Of a stretch of 24,590 nucleotides of DNA, positions 1 to 10,174 are shown in pieces. Location: assembly GCA_049999725.1 (NCBI GenBank), contig JBNGIS010017310.1:1-24590 (forward strand), given 5' to 3'. The notes beneath the pieces were generated by a model. The model had not been told where the DNA came from and did not search any database. It saw only the letters and a list, made by a program, of their open reading frames with translations. The stretch's first letter is position 1, and each line of letters starts with the position of its first letter. This DNA is from Haplomitrium mnioides (taxonomy: Eukaryota > Marchantiophyta > Haplomitriopsida > Calobryales). The position numbers were made by a program, and so were the translations under genes.

Positions 1-717
1 GAGGTGCCAGAGTATGGAGTTCCAAAGGTGGAAGTACAAATAAGCGGATGTAATGTAACGAATGTACCAATCAATGGTGGATTAGGGAAGAACATTATAG
101 TGCTGGAAACCATGGAAACATTGGGATTCAGTCACCTAGATAAAACACCTCAAGTGTTAAGATTGGCAGATCAGAGAAGATTGATTCCTGTAGGAGTTTT
201 GAGAGGAGTCATGACGGTGATTGGAGGGAGAGAATTTATTTTAGATTACACCGTCATAAATCCTGAATCCAAGTCGACATATCCAGTATTACTGGGACAT
301 CCTTGGCTATATCAAGCCAAAGTAGTTGAAGATTGGGGAAAAAGAGAAATCCGGTTTGGAACTAAACCCAAGGCAATACTATCCTGGGGAGAACCTCCAT
401 ATCAAGGAGAAACTCAGACAGTAGAGGAGTATACCTCAGAACAGTTTGGAGAATATGATGGGTCTATTTCAGAATCTGAAGAAGAAGCTGATCAGAATCC
501 AGAATTGTGGTTACAGGAGGATGATACGCCAATTGCTCACTTAATGGAGGAGTATTGTGAGGAATTGATTGTTTGCAATCCTACTTTTTCTGGTTGGACT
601 GATGAAAAATTTATTAAATGGAGTTTATGTAGTGATGGAAAAGAAGGCGACTTGGATATGTTGCATTATTTGCAGGTGAAGGGGAGAAAGTACCTGAGCG
701 GATTATGGAGCAGGTGA
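1..717 (+). pseudogene. Family A gag-pol fragment: aspartic protease region
   Basis: The 237-codon open stretch resembles the retropepsin-like segment of plant Ty3/gypsy polyproteins. The active-site-like motif VPINGGLGKNI is at about residues 21-31 and the second conserved motif VLLGHPWL at about residues 95-102 (family pattern hILGxxWL). The catalytic aspartate expected before Gly-Gly is Asn (codon AAT at 73-75), one G-to-A change from Asp, so the enzyme is probably inactive. An acidic linker follows. The open stretch has no true start: it enters from outside the window. The RT reading (frame 3) can be followed upstream of its first ATG to about position 670, so a frameshift near 660-680 separates protease from RT. 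Confidence 0.75.
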
Positions 718-1490
718 TGACACATAATGTGGTAAGAGACCAGCAATATAGTGCGATACAAGTAAATCCAAGGGAACCTGAAAAGGTGTTATTTCTTTGT
801 AATGAAATAGATGAGGGAGAAAGACAAGTTTATAAAGCGCTTTTAGCAGAATTTCAAGATGTATTTGCTTGGTCATACAAATATTTAAAGGGCATACCGG
901 CGGAACTTTGCGAGCATAGGATCTATCTGGAGGAGGGTGCAGTACCAGTCAGACAGAGACAGTACCGCCTGAATCCCAAATACTCTTTGCTAGTTAAAGA
1001 AGAGTTGGATAAACTCTTGGCTGCCAATTTTATTTATGCAGTACCTTATAGTGAATGGGTGTCGCCAATAGTGATAGTCATGAAGAAGAACAGGAAGATT
1101 AGAGTGTGCCAGGATTTTAGGAGATTAAATCAGACCACTAAAAAGGATTTTTATCCTATACCATTTAATGATGCTATCCTAAACCAGGTGGCAGGAGTAG
1201 AATGTTATACCTTTTTAGATGGATTTTTTGGTTACAACCAGGTGAGTATCCATCCTGAAGATAGACCGAAAACTACCTTCACTACAGATTGGGGAACATA
1301 TGCTTATAATGTAATGCCTTTTGGGCTTTGTAATGCCCCAGCTACTTTTCAGAGAGCAATGACACAAATCCTTAAACCGTATTTGAGGGATTTTATAGAA
1401 ATATTTCTCGATGACTTTTGTGTGCATAGATCAAAGAAGGATCATCCTAGTCATCTGAGAAAGACTTTTGAGAGATGTAGGTGGGGTTAG
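670..1490 (+). pseudogene. Family A reverse transcriptase
   Basis: This copies the element RNA into DNA in the cytoplasmic Gag particle. The stretch reads through the fingers and palm of a Ty3/gypsy RT: the RKIRVCQDFRRLN block, the FLDGFFGYNQV block with its catalytic aspartate, VMPFGLCNAPATFQ, and the second catalytic motif FLDD at 1404-1415 (usual form YxDD/FLDD). The protein continues from the protease segment in another frame, so the ATG at 705 is internal and not a real start. It stops at TAG 1488-1490, after which the thumb/connection continues in frame 1, so an indel lies between about 1485 and 1501. Catalytic residues are kept, but the polyprotein is not continuous. Confidence 0.88.
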
Positions 1491-1500
1491 TTAGGACTAC

Positions 1501-2293
1501 ATGTACTTTGAGAAAAGTTTCATCGCGATGAATGAAGGATTATTATTGGGACATAGAGTTTCCAAGGATGGTATAGCAGTAGATGTAGATAAAGTGAAAA
1601 TTATAAAGGAGGTTAGAAGGCCTACTACAGTAACGGAAGTGAGAGAGTTTTTGGGAGCTACAGGCTACTATAGAAGATTCATAGAAAACTACTCCTGGAT
1701 AGCTGCTCCACTTACCGATCTGTTACAGAAGAATGCTATTTTTCAGTGGGGAGAGGAGGCTCAGAAAGCTTTTGAAATGTTAAAAGAGAAACTTAGTACA
1801 GCTCTTGTTCAAAGGCCTCCAGATTGGATAAAAAGTTTCCTGTTTATGTAGATGTCTCTGCCTTTGCAATAGGCAATGTATTGAGTCAGAAAGATGAAGA
1901 TAAGAAAGACCATCCAATATATTATGCAAGTCAGAAGTTGACTGCAGCTGAGATGAATTATTCAGTGACAGAGAGAGAGAAGCATTAGGACTGATATTTT
2001 CAGTCAGGAAATTTAGACATTACCTATTGGGGTATCCATTTGTATTTCATGTGGATCATAATTCACTGAAGTATTTGGTGAATAAACCTGATCTATCTGG
2101 AAGGATAGCAAGATGGATGTTGCTACTCCAAGAATTTGATTTTGAAGTAGATGTAAGACCAGGAAAGTCCAATCAAAATGCAGACTTCCTATCTAGAATT
2201 CCAGGACCAGTTGAGCCAGATGATCTGAATGATAATTTTCAAGATGAAAACCTGTTCCCAATTGAGAAGGAAGGGGAGGAGAACCCCTGGTAG
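1501..2293 (+). pseudogene. Family A RT thumb/connection and RNase H
   Basis: Three frames carry one protein. Frame 1 (1501-1828) holds the post-palm block, with LLLGHRVSKDGI and REFLGATGYYRRFI typical of gypsy RT. Frame 3 (about 1827-1985) holds the RNase H start: YVDVSAFAIG, with the first catalytic Asp, then HPIYYASQKL and the motif EMNYSVTERE. Frame 2 (about 1976-2293) continues with FSVRKFRHYLLGYPF and VDHNSLKYL, which has another conserved Asp. RNase H removes RNA from the RNA:DNA hybrid. Extra bases in the GAGAGAGAG run near 1970-1980 explain the last frameshift. TAG at 2291-2293 ends it; copy 2 has TAT at this codon, so the stop is private to copy 1. Confidence 0.85.
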
Positions 2294-3538
2294 AAAGAAA
2301 TTTGGATATATTTAGAAAGTTCCATTTTACCTTCTGGTTTGAATAAGGATGAAGAAGCAGTATTTTTCCAGAAGGTGGCGCCGTATACCATTTACAAAGG
2401 AGTGTTATATAAGAAAGGACCTGATGATGTTCTCAGACGTTGTTTAGGTCATGATGAAGTTAAAAGGGTGATTGCTGCATTACACGATGATGAAGTAGGA
2501 GGACACTATGCCATGCGGAACACAGTGGAAAAGATTCATGAGGCAGAGTATTGGTGGCCTACGATGTACAAAGATGTGAAGACCTATATTCAGAGTTGTG
2601 ACCCATGTCAGAGAGTGGGGAAACCAACAGCAAGCAGTTATTGGCCACTTACACCTATTTTACCTTTAGCTCCATTTGAGAAATGGGGTATGGATTTTGT
2701 AGGACCTATTACACGAGTGTCCAGATATTATAAGAATAGATATATATTAGTGTGTACAGATTATGCTACCAAATGCGTGGAAGCAAAAGCTACGCGGAGG
2801 GATGGAGCGGAAGAAGTTGCTAACTTCCTATTTGAAAACATAATCACAAGGTTTGGATGTCCGTTGGAGTTGATTAGTGACAGAGAAACTCATTTTCTGA
2901 ATGAGTTGATTCAACGTCTTACTGATACCTACATGATTAAACATAGAAAGACAACACCTTATAATCCAAAAGCGAATGGACATACCGAAAGAGTTAATGG
3001 ATTGTTGTGTAAGATTTTGACAAAGATTTGTTCAACATACTCGTCTGATTGGGACAGGAAGATGTACTCAGCTTTGTGAGCTTATAGAATAGCGGAGAAA
3101 GTTACTACGAAGTAGACTCCGTTTTATTTGGTTTATGGTACTCATTCTTTAGTACTAGTAGAATGGGAGGTGCCTTCTATTAGGATTGCTGAAGAGGAAA
3201 GGATGCCAGATGAGGAGAGTTTATTTAAGCAGATTATGGACTTAGTCAAGCTAGAGGAAGAAAGAGTTCAGGCTCTGGCTGAAACTGAAAAAGTCCAGAA
3301 TAAAAGAAAAGAAGGCTATGATTCCAAGTTGAAAAAGGTGAATATTTCTGAAGAGGATCTAGTACTTTTGTATGATAGTCGGTATTTTAGGTTTCCAGGA
3401 AAACTCTATGTAAGATGGATGGGATCTTATATAGTTTCAAAGATTTTTGAGAATGGATCATTAGAGTTGAAGACTTTAACAAGGGAAGTGTTAGAGACAC
3501 GAGTTAATGGATCCAGAGTGAAGCGATATTATTCGTGA
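2294..3538 (+). pseudogene. Family A integrase, copy 1
   Basis: This enzyme joins element DNA to the genome. The zinc-binding HHCC module is complete: His at 2483-2485 and 2504-2506, Cys at 2597-2599 and 2606-2608 (CDPC). The catalytic triad is also present: Asp 2693-2695 (MDFVGP), Asp 2879-2881 (SDRETH) and Glu 2987-2989 (GHTERVN). The Asp-Glu spacing is 35 residues, as in the DD35E family. TGA at 3077-3079 replaces the Trp codon of copy 2, and TAG follows in the same frame near 3113, so the C-terminal part (3128-3538) is cut off. That part has a weak GPY/F-like segment (GSYIVSKI) and no chromodomain. The reading ends 38 bp before the LTR. Confidence 0.9.
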
Positions 3539-3559
3539 ATGCTTGCGAGGACGCTGCGC

Positions 3560-3573
3560 GATGGAGGAGGGGG
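3560..3573 (+). other. Polypurine tract, copy 1
   Basis: GATGGAGGAGGGGG, followed by CTA and then the TG that opens LTR1. The same tract stands before LTR2. Such tracts prime plus-strand DNA synthesis in LTR elements. Confidence 0.8.
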
Positions 3574-4005
3574 CTATGTGGGAGCACAGTTGCTGATAGG
3601 AAATCAGAAGTAGCTCGAATAAGTTCTTTTCAACGCAGTGGAGTAAGAAAGAAATGGTAAAGCTTTAAGTTTTGGATTAATGAGTGTAGAATTGTAAGAT
3701 GTAAGGATTAGAGGAATAGTTTTGATATCATTGGCTAAGGAGAGAGGGCTAAATGATGAAGATGTGATGTTCTTTTTAGTGGGGGAAAAAAATTTGTAAA
3801 ACTAATGTAGTTGTTGAGGGCGAGCCAGCCCTTATCAATCTACATGTGTGTTGATGGACAGCTTGCCCAGGAGCCAATTGAATTGCATTGGAGGACAAGT
3901 TGCCCTGTTGTGTGCCCTGAACTAGTTCCGTCCAGGGGCAGAGTATTAAGCGGTGGCCTGATACCCATGTGGGGCTACCTCTCAAAGGGTAATTAGAATC
4001 AAATG

Positions 4006-4014
4006 TTTATATAG
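4006..4014 (+). promoter_or_regulatory. Candidate TATA box of LTR1
   Basis: TTTATATAG lies about 430 bp into the LTR, at the end of the well-conserved first block. LTR2 has GTTATATATT at the matching place (8667-8676). Conservation in both copies, followed by loss of similarity, fits a U3/R border. Transcription start is not shown by the sequence. Confidence 0.4.
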
Positions 4015-4714
4015 TGCTTCTGACTTATGACAGAAGACTTATGGGATATTTGGAGGTGACTAGGGAAAGCCACCTGTTATGAAGCATTCGAGGGAGCCAC
4101 AAGTGTTTGGATCAAGATGAGAATCCGAAGATGAGGAAGAGATTTTCGGAATCGATCAGCTATGAGTAAGGGGAATTAATCGGAATTGAAGGATGATCGT
4201 TTGTTGTGCGAAGGAGGAGATGATTTGTAATGATCTGATACGAAATGGAAGATCTACGAATGAAAGGTAAGATTGATCAGCGTTGAAGGCTTCTGAAGGA
4301 ATCGAATGTCGTAAAATTTAAGGAATAAAATCTGCGAAGCGAATTCTTGAGAAGGAATGTTCAACGGATTGGTTAAGAGGAAGGTTTGTTGGCACGGAGT
4401 TTTCTGATGACGAATGAAGGTGCTTGGGGAAATCAAATTGAGGCGATGCTGCAGATATATCTGCGTGAGTACCTAGTACGGAAATGCTCCTACTGCGAAG
4501 TGATGAGCTACAAAAGGAAGAATTGTATTACAAAAGGAATCGAAGTGAAGAATGGTCTTGCGCGATAGGCCGATGCAGAAATGTGTGGAAAGGAAGTGAA
4601 TAAAGTGGGAATCAATCGGATCAGCGAGGAAGTGACCGACGACGAATTTCTGCTGTGTGAATGATTGGAATCGGAAGGAATTGGAAATTTTAAGGGGATG
4701 AAAAGAATTGGAAG

Positions 4715-4835
4715 CGAGCGGAAGCGTAGTCTGTGAAGCGTGGTCTGTGAGTGAAGAGTCCGTGGTCCGTGAAGCGTGGTCCGTAGTCCGTGAGCGGAAG
4801 CGTGGTCCGTGTTCCATGAAGTGGAGAGTCCCTGA
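4715..4835 (+). repeat. Minisatellite-like cluster with core AAGCGTGGTCCGTG
   Basis: Imperfect copies of a short unit built from GTCCGTG / GTGAAGCGTGG run through this stretch, for example near 4736, 4760, 4775 and 4798. LTR2 keeps only two or three of the cores at 10108-10152 (GTGAAGAGTCCGTG, GAGAGTCCGTGAG), so the array has expanded in LTR1 or contracted in LTR2. Confidence 0.6.
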
Positions 4836-4867
4836 GTCCGAAGAAGGCTTCAGAACTTCGCGTTACG

Positions 4868-5045
4868 ATGTGGGGAACCCCAGTTAAAGGGGTTCTGATT
4901 TGGTTTCCGAGGTGGGATACCCCGGTTACAAGGGATTTAGTTTTGTGTCCGTGTGGGGATCCGAAGTGGGACACCCCAGTTTAAATGGTTCTGATGGGGA
5001 TTACGAAGTGGGGAACACCGGTTAGGAAGGTTGCTTTCCGAGGAG
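4868..5045 (+). repeat. Four imperfect direct repeats, core GTGGGRNACCCCGGTTA
   Basis: Four units of roughly 40-50 bp each begin with GTGGGG/GTGGGA followed by AACCCCAGTTA, TACCCCGGTTA, CACCCCAGTTT or AACACCGGTTA, near 4870, 4911, 4967 and 5010. LTR2 has three units at about 10180-10300. The missing unit explains one of the LTR1/LTR2 length differences. Confidence 0.7.
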
Positions 5046-5557
5046 ATCAACGGAAGGATGCTTGGCAAAATGGTGATGTAAGAAACAGCGACTTATCGGT
5101 GTTTTGCGTGGAAAAAGAAAGGTGTGTGAGGAGAGAAGATAAAAGGCGAATCAGTGATTTGTTATGGTTTCGGTGTGGAAGTCGAACTGAAAGTTCGAAA
5201 GTTCGGAAGAGGTGAAACGACTACTCTGCGGAATTTAAAAAGTTCGAATTTGAAGTGGAAGAGTTAGTGAAAGTTCGGAATTAGTATAAGAACGATTAGT
5301 AGTAATTTGTTCTTATGGCGAGTGAAGTTTGTGTAAGTTAGTGAAAGAGTGTTATTTAGTTTAAGAACGGCTTGTGAGTTGTTAGTTCTTATTTTAAATT
5401 TAGTGTAAAGAAGTTAGCGTGTAGAGAAGCAAGTTAGTTTGAACTGGAATTAGAATGACTGTTATTGTCAGTTGAGCAGGACACGGGGTACAAGCCTGTT
5501 GGCGAGTTCATGTTTTGCTGGTTAGTCTCATTGTACATGTGTGCTTCAAGAAATATA

Positions 5558-5657
5558 NNNNNNNNNNNNNNNNNNNNNNNNNNNNNNNNNNNNNNNNNNN
5601 NNNNNNNNNNNNNNNNNNNNNNNNNNNNNNNNNNNNNNNNNNNNNNNNNNNNNNNNN
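5558..5657. other. Assembly gap (100 N)
   Basis: Exactly 100 unknown bases inside LTR1, a usual placeholder for a gap of unknown length. Any reading frame crossing it is meaningless. Confidence 0.98.
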
Positions 5658-6613
5658 TTCATGTCTGTGAGGTCCCCTGCTCATGGTTGTTGATTGCAGA
5701 TTCAGAAGGAGCAGTTTGAAGAATGAATACGGATTTGCAGTTAGAGTTGGTTGGTGAATGTTTTGCAGGTTTGCAATTGAAGAAAGCAGTCAGGTAGCAT
5801 TAGAGGAGTGCATGTCAAAAGTTGCCTGAGTGTGTCCTGGATGTGGGCTTGTGTTCTGAGTTCTAGCTTGTAAATCTGTGGGAGGTTTAGTGGCAAATCA
5901 ATTCTGCTTTAAGTTCAGTTCAGTTCAGTTCTGTGATTGTTTTATTTTTAAGGAAAGAACCTTCTGTGGTCAATCAGTCAGTGGATACTGGTTGGTGGGT
6001 TGCAGTAGAGCAAGGAGTGCTCAGGATTGTGTGTGCCTATGGAATAGGTGGGCATTTCAACAAATAAATAGAGTAGTGGGTGGTTGGAGGAACAGCAGTT
6101 GGATGTAAGATCAGGAGGGTCGTTCCATAGCTGACTTCTCAACATCGAAGCTCTAGGATATATTGGGTTGGAGTGGCTTGAGTATCTAGTTTGAGGGAAG
6201 TGAGATGTTGTAATGAAGGTAAGCACTGGAGTGTTGGTTTGAGAGTTCCTAGCAAGTTGGGGAACTGGTTGCTTGTGAATTTCTCTGATTCAGCTTCTGT
6301 TTAAAATCAGCCTATAGAACAGCTTTCTTATCCTAGAAGTGTAGGTCATACAGTTTGAGTAATTCTTGGCTTTTGTTCTATTATAGTAAGTAGTAGTAGT
6401 AGTTTGTATGTTTGGTTTTGTGGGAGAAAGGTTGTCAGTCCTAGAGTGAAGAGAGGTCCATCTCTAAACTGATAGAGTGTAGTTTCCGAACTCTTTAAAG
6501 AATCTGGAAAGTTGGTAAAAGTGAATTAAGAGCAGATTTCTATATAGATCTTGCGTGGTTCGATCTTGGGTTGTTGTTTTTCGGGGTTGGAGTGCTACTG
6601 TTGTGCTAAGACA

Positions 6614-7085
6614 ACAGTTGAGAAGAATTATTCAGTGACTAAGAGAGAAGCATTGGGACTAATATTTTCAGTCAGGAAATTTAGACATTTTCTATTGGGG
6701 TATCCATTTGTATTTCATGTGGATCATAATTCACTGAAGTATTTAGTGAATAAACTTGATCTGTCTAGAAGGATAGCAAGATGGATGTTGCTACTCCAGG
6801 AATTTGATTTTGAAGTAGATGTAAGACTAGGAAAGTCCCATCAAAATGCAGACTTCCTATCTAGAATTCCAGGACCAGTTGAGACAGATAATCTGAATGA
6901 CAATTTTCCAGATGAAAATCTGTTCCCAATTGAGAAGGAAGGGGAGGAAAACCCCTGGTATAAAGAAATTTGGATATATTTAGAAAGTTTTATTTTACCT
7001 TCTGGTTTAAATAAGGAGGAAGAAGCAGTATTTTTCCAGAAGGTGGCGCCATATACCATTTACAAAGGAGTGTTATATAAGAAAA
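6614..7085 (+). pseudogene. Family A RNase H C-terminal half, copy 2, fused to LTR end
   Basis: Coding similarity to copy 1 starts right after the LTR1 terminal CTAAGACA, at the motif VEKNYSVTKREALG, which is the middle of RNase H. Everything upstream (primer site, gag, protease, RT, RNase H start) is missing. The frame is open back into the LTR tail to 6551, but that start is TTG and the first 21 codons are LTR sequence, so it is a chance fusion. The codon matching copy 1's stop (2291) is TAT here. A one-base loss near 7085 (AAGAAAAACC against AAGAAAGGACC in copy 1) shifts the frame and ends this reading at 7114. The VDHNSLKYL block with its Asp is kept. Confidence 0.85.
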
Positions 7086-8205
7086 ACCTGATGAGGTTCT
7101 CAGACGTTGTTTAGGTCCTGATGAAGTTAAAAGGGTGATTGTTGCGTTACATGATAATGAAGTAGAAGGACACTATGCCATGTGGAACATGGTGGAAAAG
7201 ATTCATGAGGCAGGGTTTTGGTGGCCTACGATGTACAAGGATGTGAAGACCTACATTCAGAGTTGTGACCCATGTCAGAGAGTGGGGAAACCAACAGCAA
7301 GCAATCATTGGCTACTTACACCTATTTTACCTTTAGCTCCATTTGAGAAATGGGGTATGGATTTTGTAGGACATATTACACGAGTGTCCAGATATTATAA
7401 GAATAGATATATATTAGTGTGTACAGATTATGCTACCAAATGGGTGGAAGCAAAAGTTACGCGTAGGGATGGAGCGGAGGAAGTTGCTAACTTCCTGTTT
7501 GAAAACATAATCACAAGGTTTGGATGTTCGTTGAAGTTGATTAGTGACAGAGGAACTCATTTTTTGAATGAGGTGATTCAACGTCTTACTGATACCTATA
7601 TGATTAAACATAGAAAGACAACACCTTATAATCCAAAAACGAATGGACATACCGAAAGAGTTAATGGATCGTTGTGTAAGATTTTGACAAAGATTTGTTC
7701 AGCATACTCGTCTGATTGGGACAGGAAGCTGTACTCAGCTTTGTGGGCTTATAGAACAGCAGAGAAAGTTACTACGAAGCATACTCGGTTTTATTTGGTT
7801 TATGGTACTCATTCTTTAGTACCAGTAGAATGGGAGGTGCCTTCTATTAGGATTGCTGAAGAGGAACGAATGCCAAATGAGGAGAGTTTATTTAAGCGGA
7901 TTATGGACTTAGTCAAGCTAGAGGAAGAAAGAGTTCAGGCTCTAGCTGAAACTGAAAAAGTCCAGAATAAAAGAAAAGAAGGCTATGATTCCAAGTTGAA
8001 AAAGGTGAATATTTCTGAAGGGGATCTAGTACTTTTGTATGATAGTCGGTATTTTAGGTTTCCAAGAAAACTTCATGTAAGATGGATGAGACCTTATATA
8101 GTTTCAAAGATTTTTGAGAATGGATCATTAGAGTTAAAGACTTTAACAGGGGAAGTGTTAGAGACACGAGTTAATGGATCCAGAGTGAAGCGATGTTATT
8201 CGTGA
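7086..8205 (+). pseudogene. Family A integrase, copy 2 (frame intact after a 5' frameshift)
   Basis: From about 7086 frame 1 is open for more than 370 codons to the stop at 8203-8205. The HHCC module is complete (His 7150-7152 and 7171-7173, Cys 7264-7266 and 7273-7275). The triad is complete: Asp 7360-7362, Asp 7546-7548 and Glu 7654-7656, with 35 residues between the last two. The Trp and His codons that are stops in copy 1 are sense codons here. The C-terminal part has RPYIVSKI where GPY/F is usual, and no chromodomain. The ATG at 7135 is internal, since homology begins earlier. The core looks coherent, but with no upstream pol and no primer site after LTR1 it cannot act as part of an autonomous element. 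Confidence 0.88.
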
Positions 8206-8228
8206 ATGCTTGCAAGGATGCTGCGCAA

Positions 8229-8244
8229 TGGAGGAGGGGGAATA
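8229..8244 (+). other. Polypurine tract, copy 2
   Basis: TGGAGGAGGGGGAATA directly precedes the TG of LTR2 and matches the tract before LTR1. Confidence 0.78.
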
Positions 8245-8666
8245 TGTAGGAGCACAGTTGCTCACAAGAAATCAGAAGTAGCTCGAATAAGTTCTTTTCG
8301 ACGCGGTGGAGTAAGAAGGAAATGGTAAAGCTTTAAGTTTTGGATTAATGAGTGTAGAATTGTAAGATGTAAGGATTAGAGGAATATTTTTGATATCATT
8401 GGCCAAGGAGAGAGGGCTAAGTGATGTCCTTTTTAGTGGGGTGAAAAAAAATTGTAAAACTAATCTAGTTGTTGAGGGCCAACCAGCCCATATCAATCTA
8501 CATGTGTGTTGATGGACATCTTGCCCAAGAGCCAGTGGAAGTGTATCTATGGGAGGACAAGTTGCCATGTTGTGCCATGAACTAGATCCGTCCAGGGGCA
8601 AAGTATTAAGCAGTGGCCTTACACCCATGTGGGGCTGCCTCTCGGAAGTAAGTTAGTGTCAAATGG

Positions 8667-8676
8667 TTATATATTG
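8667..8676 (+). promoter_or_regulatory. Candidate TATA box of LTR2
   Basis: GTTATATATT at the place matching 4006-4014 of LTR1, about 425 bp from the LTR start. Confidence 0.4.
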
Positions 8677-9261
8677 TTTGTAGTTTATTGGAGAAAACTT
8701 ATGGGAAAAATGCAGCTATAGTGTGTGACGAGCTGGTGGAGAATCGATTTGTTAGAAGGCTCCTCTTCTGTGATCTGACGGATTGACGAGATCGATTTGT
8801 AGGAAGGAAAGATTTTCTTCTCTGAGGAAGAAATGTGAAGAATGATGGGATTTGTATACAAATGAAGAGGAAGGATGCGATCACGTTGTGCGCTCGAAGA
8901 GGACGCTACAAAGTGAAGGATGCAAACTGCGCTGAAAGCTCCTGCGATGGAGAAGAAGGTCCTATCCTGGCAGTGAAAGAAGAATTTCGAATATGAATGC
9001 AAGGAGATATCTCTGCGAAGATGAAATCTGCGATGACTTGGCCATAGTATCTGCGCGTGGGGATGAATTAGAAAGATTGAAGAGAGGGATTCGATCGCGG
9101 AGAATCTAAAGAATCCGAAGAATCTGAAGAGTCTGTTGTCCGCGAGGAGTCCGATCCGAAGAATGTAGCGGAATTGAGCCTTCCTAAGTGGGGAGGACTG
9201 GTTAAATTGGATTCGAAGGGGGGAAGGGTTAAGCGGCTGAAATGGTGATATGTAGACAATT

Positions 9262-9560
9262 CGAACTGAAGAAAATGGTGATCTTGAAAGTTCGAACTGG
9301 TCCTGCGGAGAATCTGAGAAAGTTCGAAATGGAGTTATGAGAGTTACTGTTCTTACATCAAACTTTTCTACGAGTGACTAAGGGGAGTAATAATTGAATG
9401 GCGAAAGGATGATAAATAGACTATCCGGATTGAAGGGAAGTAAGTGTGAAAGTTCAAATCGGATGGGGTGAAAGTTCGAATTTGGCCAGAGATTGAAAAT
9501 TCGAAAAGGGTATAGATTCGAGAGACGAAAGTTCGAACGGGTGGTTCGGAAAATTCAAGG
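9262..9560 (+). repeat. Cluster of GAAAGTTCGAA motifs
   Basis: Exact or one-off copies of GAAAGTTCGAA occur near 9285, 9331, 9447, 9472, 9498 and 9525, with two more near 10475 and 10520. LTR1 has a smaller set at 5188-5285, including GAAAGTTCGAAAGTTCGGAA. Each holds the palindrome TTCGAA and a GAANNTTC pair. They are irregularly spaced, so they look like a dispersed LTR motif family, possibly protein-binding sites. Confidence 0.6.
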
Positions 9561-10174
9561 ATCTGATTTTGAAGACTTCCTTTCCTGTGGAATTAAAGAT
9601 GGCTGAATCGAAGAATGGAGATTGAACGATTGGTTTGTGACTGATTCAAGTGAAGGATGATTCGAAAGGAATCGAATGAATGTTGCGATCTGATCCATGT
9701 AAGTTCTATGTTGCGAATTGAAGGAAAGAGGTTGCGAAGGAGAGTTTTTTTTACCTGTTGGGAGTTGGAAGCTGAAAGAATGTTGCAACCAGTTGAATAA
9801 GGCTGCATTAGAAATTCGAATGTCTGGCAGTGTTGCGGAATCGAATTTTGTGTTGGAATTGCGAATGACGAGGAATGAAGGGCGATCTGATTTGATTTGA
9901 AGGATTTAAAATTAGTGAAGAGCTTTACGAATCGAAGTGAAGAATGGTCATGCGTAAGAGCTCGATGGGAGAAATAAGGTGAGAAATGTTGAGCGATGAT
10001 CGATCAGCTGTGAGGGAGTGATTGATCGACGAAATTGGTGCTGTAATCGGAAGGAATTGAAAAGTTTAAAGGGATAAGTAAGAATTGGAAGCGAGCGGAA
10101 GGATGTTCCGTGAAGAGTCCGTGTTCTGTGAAGTGGAGAGTCCGTGAGTCCAAAGAAGGCTTCGGAACTTCGCG

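Larger units (their letters stand above)
1..3576 (+). mobile_element. Family A Ty3/gypsy element, copy 1, internal region (5' part outside window)
   Basis: The domain order protease - RT - RNase H - integrase read on the + strand is the Ty3/gypsy order (in Ty1/copia the integrase comes before RT). The region ends in a purine tract and a long LTR. The integrase has no chromodomain after its C-terminal part, and the LTR is about 3 kb, so a non-chromovirus lineage (Athila/Tat-like) is the likeliest placement; this is inference, since no phylogeny could be run. The pol reading frame is broken at about 660-680, 1485-1500, 1825 and 1976, with stops at 2291 and 3077, so this copy is dead. The left end, including primer site and most of gag, lies outside the window. 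Confidence 0.9.
3577..6613 (+). repeat. Family A long LTR, copy 1 (LTR1)
   Basis: It opens TGTGGGAGCACAG after the purine tract and closes CTAAGACA, the TG...CA form of LTRs. Matching blocks in LTR2 are 3577-4020 with 8245-8680, 4538-5245 with about 9931-10531, and 6229-6613 with 10532-10909. About 985 bp here (5245-6228, including the 100-N gap) is absent from LTR2, while LTR2 has extra sequence between the first two blocks. Length is about 3.0 kb if the gap size is right, very long for a plant Ty3/gypsy LTR. The interior is purine-rich with several short repeat families. No conserved gene is seen in it. Confidence 0.85.

Noticed and set aside
1215-1427. Minus-strand open stretch within RT
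   Set aside because: Shadow of the family A RT on the + strand; similar minus-strand stretches at 6841-7059, 7414-7650, 17930-18136 and 20110-20406 are shadows too.
4254-4974. Minus-strand open stretches rich in Ser/Thr/Pro/His inside LTR1
   Set aside because: They come from purine-rich repeats on the + strand; the same effect gives 8272-9259, 9555-9808 and 9948-10286 in LTR2. No conserved domain.
5465-5719. Open stretch across the N gap
   Set aside because: 34 of its 84 codons are unknown bases and the rest shows no motif.
5915-5937. TTCAG short tandem repeat, and (GTA)n near 6388
   Set aside because: Real but small simple repeats with no sign of function; noted only as LTR1 content.
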